Source of the DNA: Hofstenia miamia
Taxonomy: Eukaryota > Xenacoelomorpha > Acoela > Hofsteniidae
Length of the DNA: 24,709 bases
NCBI GenBank assembly: GCA_900660155.1
Contig: CABFPE010000442.1
Location: 11,847-36,555 of the forward strand
Direction of reading: 5' to 3'
Shown: positions 20,746-24,709 of the stretch, piece after piece
Layout of the letters: the number at the start of each line of letters is the position of its first letter
Position numbering within the stretch: the first letter of the stretch is position 1
Notes under the pieces: model-generated
What the model saw: the letters and a program-made list of their open reading frames with translations, nothing else
Database searches by the model: none
What the model was told of the DNA's origin: nothing
Position numbers and translations under genes: made by a program

Positions 20746-20927
20746 ATTTCATTTTACATTTCATGTAAAAACATTTCGACAAAAGTTCTTTCGTTATTAA
20801 TAAAAATAAAAATAGTCGGGAAACTTGGATATGGTTGATGATTGAACATCACTTCTCCTTAGTCTGGTGTCAACAAAATTTTAAGACATTCTTTCAATTA
20901 TAATTACAAGTCTCCATCAAAGTGGCT

Positions 20928-21169
20928 GAGTGTCAAAAATCAATATAACATTCATAAACCAAAATAATCAAATTCATTAAGTATTAAATGAAAACCTTAT
21001 TTTAACTGCAAATAAAAAAGATTAAATCTTTTATTCAACAATGTATAAATATTACATGTGCAATGCAAAATATTACTATGAATTAAAATTGATATTATTT
21101 TATCATATGTAAGTTATATTATTTAGAAAATTATAGTATGTACTTGCATTTTGAACACTTTGATATGAA
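20928..21169 (-). repeat. Diverged direct repeat, copy 1 (right arm, with 30-bp deletion)
   Basis: Mirror of 3541-3812. Near 21075 the right arm joins GTGCAATG directly to CAAAATATT, losing 30 bp that the left arm has at about 3646-3682. An ATG repeated at the two edges of the lost segment suggests slippage between short matches. Confidence 0.65.
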
Positions 21170-24100
21170 CTGTATTCATACATTTGAATGAATAAATGTA
21201 ATTTTTAAGTTGTATTTCAATTAGCTTTCTATATAGCTTACATAATTAAAATCCAGAATTGCAACAAAATAATTGTAAATATGCGTCTTGATTATAAATA
21301 TTGACAGCATAAGTTTTGCAATTGCCTAAAACTCTATTTAGATTTTAGATAGGAATGTATATTAATGGGATAATACACTTTATATTTTATAATATGTAGC
21401 TTATTTTTTGAACATTTATTTGTTATTTTTCCTGCTATATATTTGTTGTATTTCTTATAAATTGCATGATCACATATTTCTTATTTCTTTTTAGCAGTAA
21501 TTGACAGTTGGCTTATTATTTAGTTTTTTGTCAGATATTTCACTGTAAATATAGATTTAGCCTGCCAACAATCAGTAGGAGTCAGCTCTTTCATGACACC
21601 CCTGAGTTAATACTTGAGTATATTATTTGAGGATAACCAGGAATTTGTAAAATCATAGGGATGCACTTCTCTTGTTTACCATTAGCAAATTCAATGCTCA
21701 GATATTCATATTATTTGACTGTTGAAAATATTGTTTGAAATCATGTACTCTCACTGAGGCCCAGTTTATTTACAAGATAAACAACTACTCTTGAGAATAA
21801 TGGTTTCATCAATACTAAATCATCAGTAGAATTGACCCCTAAACTGTTAGTATGTTTAGCATGTAACTGAACATATCTATAATGTGTCCCCAGATTTACT
21901 AATGCTGCTGAATCAAATGGCTCATGCTGAAACAGTGCAATACTCCCCACTTCTGATGAATCACTTTGATGCTCTCTCACTCTGATGTTTGCAGTTAATG
22001 CGATTATCAAATTAATACACTGAGTTAATGCATTCTACACTGTGTGAAATAACATCAATTAACAATTAGAGTGAAAACAAACTTTAGATATTTCAAATAC
22101 AGACTTCATCTCTTTGATTAGTTATTTAATACTAATTTAATATCAGTTAACAAATATCCAGGATTTCTTCTTCATTAATCACTGATTAGTTAAGTCTCCA
22201 TTGTCAAACAAATGGGCATTGGATTGATAATAAATTAATCAATAAACAACATATAAAATAAATCTAAGTTCATATTCAGGAATATTTGTGTTAATAATCA
22301 ATCATTGTAAATTGAGTATTCCAAATTCAGCATCTAGTAATTTGAAGATAAATATGTTTAATAAGATGTTAATTCACTGATCTTTTTCAGCACCATCATG
22401 CTATTCCACCACCACCATCACAATGCAGATATTTAGCTACATTAGTTGATTATAATCTCTGAATACATTTAATATGATTAAAGAATGAACTAAACTCCAC
22501 TAAAAGTTTATTGAGAATAAATTGTCACAACTTCAATCTTCAAGTTAATCAGTTACTGGTATCCAATAAAAATCTAAAGCCACTTACAGGTTGTTATTGT
22601 CAATTTTTTACTTAATTAACAATTGATTTAAATTTTTGATTTATATTTTGACTGCTTTACTAAAGCCAAGTGAATGACCTTTAGCTAAACTACTTTTGCC
22701 ATAGCTTTTCTGACCTGTTTTGAAAAATTTATTAAGATAATACATTTACAAATCTAATATCACTAAAAATAATTTCTAATTTACATTGAACTCCATTTCT
22801 TAGTTAGAGAAGGCGCCTTTAAGTTTGCACCTTTCTAACTTACTGTGAGGCTAAACAAAAATGGCTTTAAGCCTCATTCTGTAGCAATTCCTAATTGGAT
22901 ATGCCTTTGGCAACAACATACTGTGGCATATGCTTGTGTGTGGTCAAATAAAAAGAAAATATGAACAACTAAGATTAGTAATATAATAAATAATTAATCA
23001 AATGTAAACACATGGTTATTATCCTTTTTTACTGTTTGTACAATTTTATATAGTGCAGTTTTGATATTAATGATATCAGAAAATAGTTTGACAAAAAGAA
23101 AAGCAACAATCTCACGTATGCTAATTAATGCTGATGCTGTGTAAATATTGTAGAGTCACTCAGGGCCCCATTTTTTGATTTTAATCATTTGTCATTTGTA
23201 TTAGTGCTAAATGCTGCCTTAAATTAGCTTATATCACTATGACGTCTTGAATTTTTGCTATCAGTTTTCAAGTACAGAAATTCAAATTTATAATTATCTG
23301 TCCCCTTGATTGAGATAAACGTGTGATTGCTCTATAATTTTGCAATGGAACTCAAATGCAAGTTTTGTAAATACCAAATAGGTAATAATTCACAAATTGT
23401 TATAAATGTGTGAGAGACCTGTAGTGAATGCACAATAGATTTAGTCTCACTTCAATTGTAAATTATTTATTACTCCAACCCTTTTAGATTCTTCAATGGA
23501 TTATTTTGTAATAATTATTGCTTAAGTTCCCTGTGACAATTTGGGAGTTACTCTGCTGTGTTTAGGGCAACAACATGCTCTCTTCCAGTTGGCAGCCTAT
23601 GATTAGTTATAGGGAAATAAAAACTTTCTTTGATTATTTCTATATGTACATGCACTTAATAAATTACACTGTGATGATAATATACCACTGGTGTACACAA
23701 ATACATGGCAACTACATGCAATATTGTTGTTTACATGAGCTGAGGAAATAAGAACAATTGAGATTTGGTTTATTTGAGCTAGAAATTAACAACTAGAGAC
23801 CTTGGTGAGCTTGGATCTATTTGTAGATACTGCTTCAGTGTGATGCCATGAAAATTGGTCACTGTTGGAGGATAATTCTTGGAGAAATATTTTTTATTTC
23901 TTTATTGAACTGGCAAACTACCAATGTTCTGTTTTTCTGTTGAAATTTAGGTTGATCTCTATAATGGTAGCCTTTGCAACCTTCTGCCTATCAATTGAGT
24001 TCCCTAGTACCACTGGAGAAATCAGAGCTCCCCTGTGATTCTACAATATCAACAGACAAAGAATGAGCAGGAAAATTGTCAACAAGGTCAACTAACAGGT

Positions 24101-24386
24101 ACTTGATGATTGTTTGACTGTTTACAAAAATTTTATATAAATATGCAGTAATAGATGTAAATGTGATGAATGAATTCTACTTCATTTACATTGTTATTTT
24201 GTCAGGTTTATTTAAGCATACTAATGGAAAGCTGAACATTCAAGCACAGGGGTAGTTTTCTGGTGGTCCCCAAATCTGGCTAAAGGCATTTCAGACCAGC
24301 CACTCACAAGTGTGGTGCAGCCAGTAGCTGAGACTTCTGATGTGCCCTTAGGTTAGGTTTACAAATAGGGGTTTTTATCCATTATA
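21170..24386. other. AT-rich region without a recognisable gene (right arm)
   Basis: Mirror of 324-3540. Of note on the plus strand are a possible exon at 24008-24098 followed by GT, an AG at 24204-24205 with a short open continuation, and a GC-richer block at 24215-24356. Otherwise there are A/T runs with stops in all frames. Confidence 0.6.
21741..22010 (-). CDS. Unidentified 89-codon open frame (right arm)
   Basis: Translation is identical to 2700-2969. Identity between the arms says nothing about selection here, because non-coding neighbours are equally identical. Family unknown. Confidence 0.3.
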   Translation of the reverse strand: MIIALTANIRVREHQSDSSEVGSIALFQHEPFDSAALVNLGTHYRYVQLHAKHTNSLGVNSTDDLVLMKPLFSRVVVYLVNKLGLSEST

Positions 24387-24420
24387 TAGGATTGTTAAAA
24401 AAGTAATGTTGTTTTTTATG
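24387..24420 (+). repeat. Candidate mariner 5' terminal inverted repeat (right arm)
   Basis: TATAGGATTGTTAAAAAAGT, continuing AATGTTGTTTTTTATG, about 110 bp before the transposase ATG and preceded by TA. It resembles mariner ends by recollection. The opposite end is not in the window. Confidence 0.55.
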
Positions 24421-24530
24421 AAATGCTTTTGTAGACCTTTTTTCAAAAATGTAATTAATAAATGTTATTTCTCTGATATGATATATTTAAACAATCATTG
24501 TTCTTGTTTTTAGCTTGCTTATTATTTCTC

Positions 24531-24709
24531 ATGGAATTCTCAAATGAAGAACTGCGAAAAATTATGTATTTTTGTTATTTGGATGGATTGAATGGTGCTC
24601 AGACGGCCGACAAAATGGAGCGTCTCATGGGTGAAGGCATATTTAATAAATGAACATGTCAACGTTGGTTCAAGAGGTTCAAAGAAGGCATATTTGATGT
24701 AACAGATGC
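24531..24709 (+). pseudogene. Mariner transposase N-terminal fragment (right arm)
   Basis: ATG at 24531, in-frame TGA at 24651-24653 (codon 41), and HTH_48-type residues continuing in frame to the window edge (TCQRWFKRF, EGIFDV). The stop is shared with the left copy, so the lesion predates or is common to both arms. Confidence 0.8.

Larger units (their letters stand above)
12858..24709. repeat. Right arm of the palindrome
   Basis: This is the inverted copy of 1-11857. It carries the same order of elements read on the opposite strand: inner flank, A1, B, A2, direct-repeat pair, AT-rich region and mariner end. It differs from the left arm by a 30-bp deletion, a 33-bp tandem duplication and a short cluster of changes inside element B. 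Elsewhere I saw no differences by eye, but a full base-by-base alignment was not possible here. Confidence 0.97.
24387..24709 (+). mobile_element. 5' end of a mariner element, reading out of the window (right arm)
   Basis: Mirror of 1-323: candidate terminal repeat at 24387-24420, leader, and transposase start at 24531 running off the window. The two mariner ends in the window point away from each other. Confidence 0.75.

Noticed and set aside
1..24709. A giant DNA transposon with 11.8-kb terminal inverted repeats (Maverick or similar)
   Set aside because: No integrase, protein-primed polymerase, protease, ATPase or capsid-type gene is visible, and nothing lies between the arms but N. The arms carry only unrelated transposon debris.
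1..24709. Bacterial or phage features (CRISPR, operons, attachment sites)
   Set aside because: Every recognisable sequence is a eukaryotic transposon, no spaced short direct repeat array is present, and no operon-like gene spacing exists.

Overview
This is eukaryotic, AT-rich, repeat-laden DNA, most likely from an invertebrate animal. It has no operons, ribosome-binding sites or compact genes, and every recognisable protein is a decayed piece of a transposable element: mariner and CR1/Jockey-type non-LTR retrotransposons. I cannot name the species. I see no intact host gene.

The window is one large palindrome. Left arm 1-11857 and right arm 12858-24709 are reverse complements, separated by exactly 1000 N (11858-12857). 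Both arms reach the gap inside the same (AT)n tract, and the two window ends also mirror each other to the base. Position x pairs with 24710-x in the outer part, 24707-x in the middle and 24715-x in the inner part. The arms differ in only three places that I found: a 30-bp deletion in the right arm near 21075, a 33-bp tandem duplication in the right arm at 20681-20745 with two 1-bp indels nearby, and a cluster of substitutions and indels at about 7040-7290 / 17420-17690. The fixed-size gap and mirrored contig ends suggest two haplotype contigs joined head to head. A genuine palindrome with a self-complementary centre is not excluded.

Layout of the left arm, mirrored on the right. 1-323: 5' end of a mariner element (terminal repeat plus N-terminal helix-turn-helix of the transposase), pointing outward. 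324-3540: AT-rich DNA with an 89-codon open frame at 2700-2969 and a possible two-exon remnant near 490-702. 3541-3812 and 4198-4465: two diverged copies of an unidentified direct repeat. 4711-6460: retrotransposon A, copy A2 (minus strand; linker, reverse transcriptase and C-terminal region to the 3' end). About 6575-8977: retrotransposon B (plus strand; endonuclease and reverse transcriptase, ending in an ATT tail). 8978-10950: retrotransposon A, copy A1 (minus strand; endonuclease, linker, and a reverse transcriptase with an in-frame deletion). 10951-11844: no recognisable gene, leading to the (AT)n at the gap.

The elements do not work together as a system. They record successive insertions: B lies between two partial, overlapping copies of A in opposite orientation to it. 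All coding remnants carry stops and frameshifts, so none is expected to be active.
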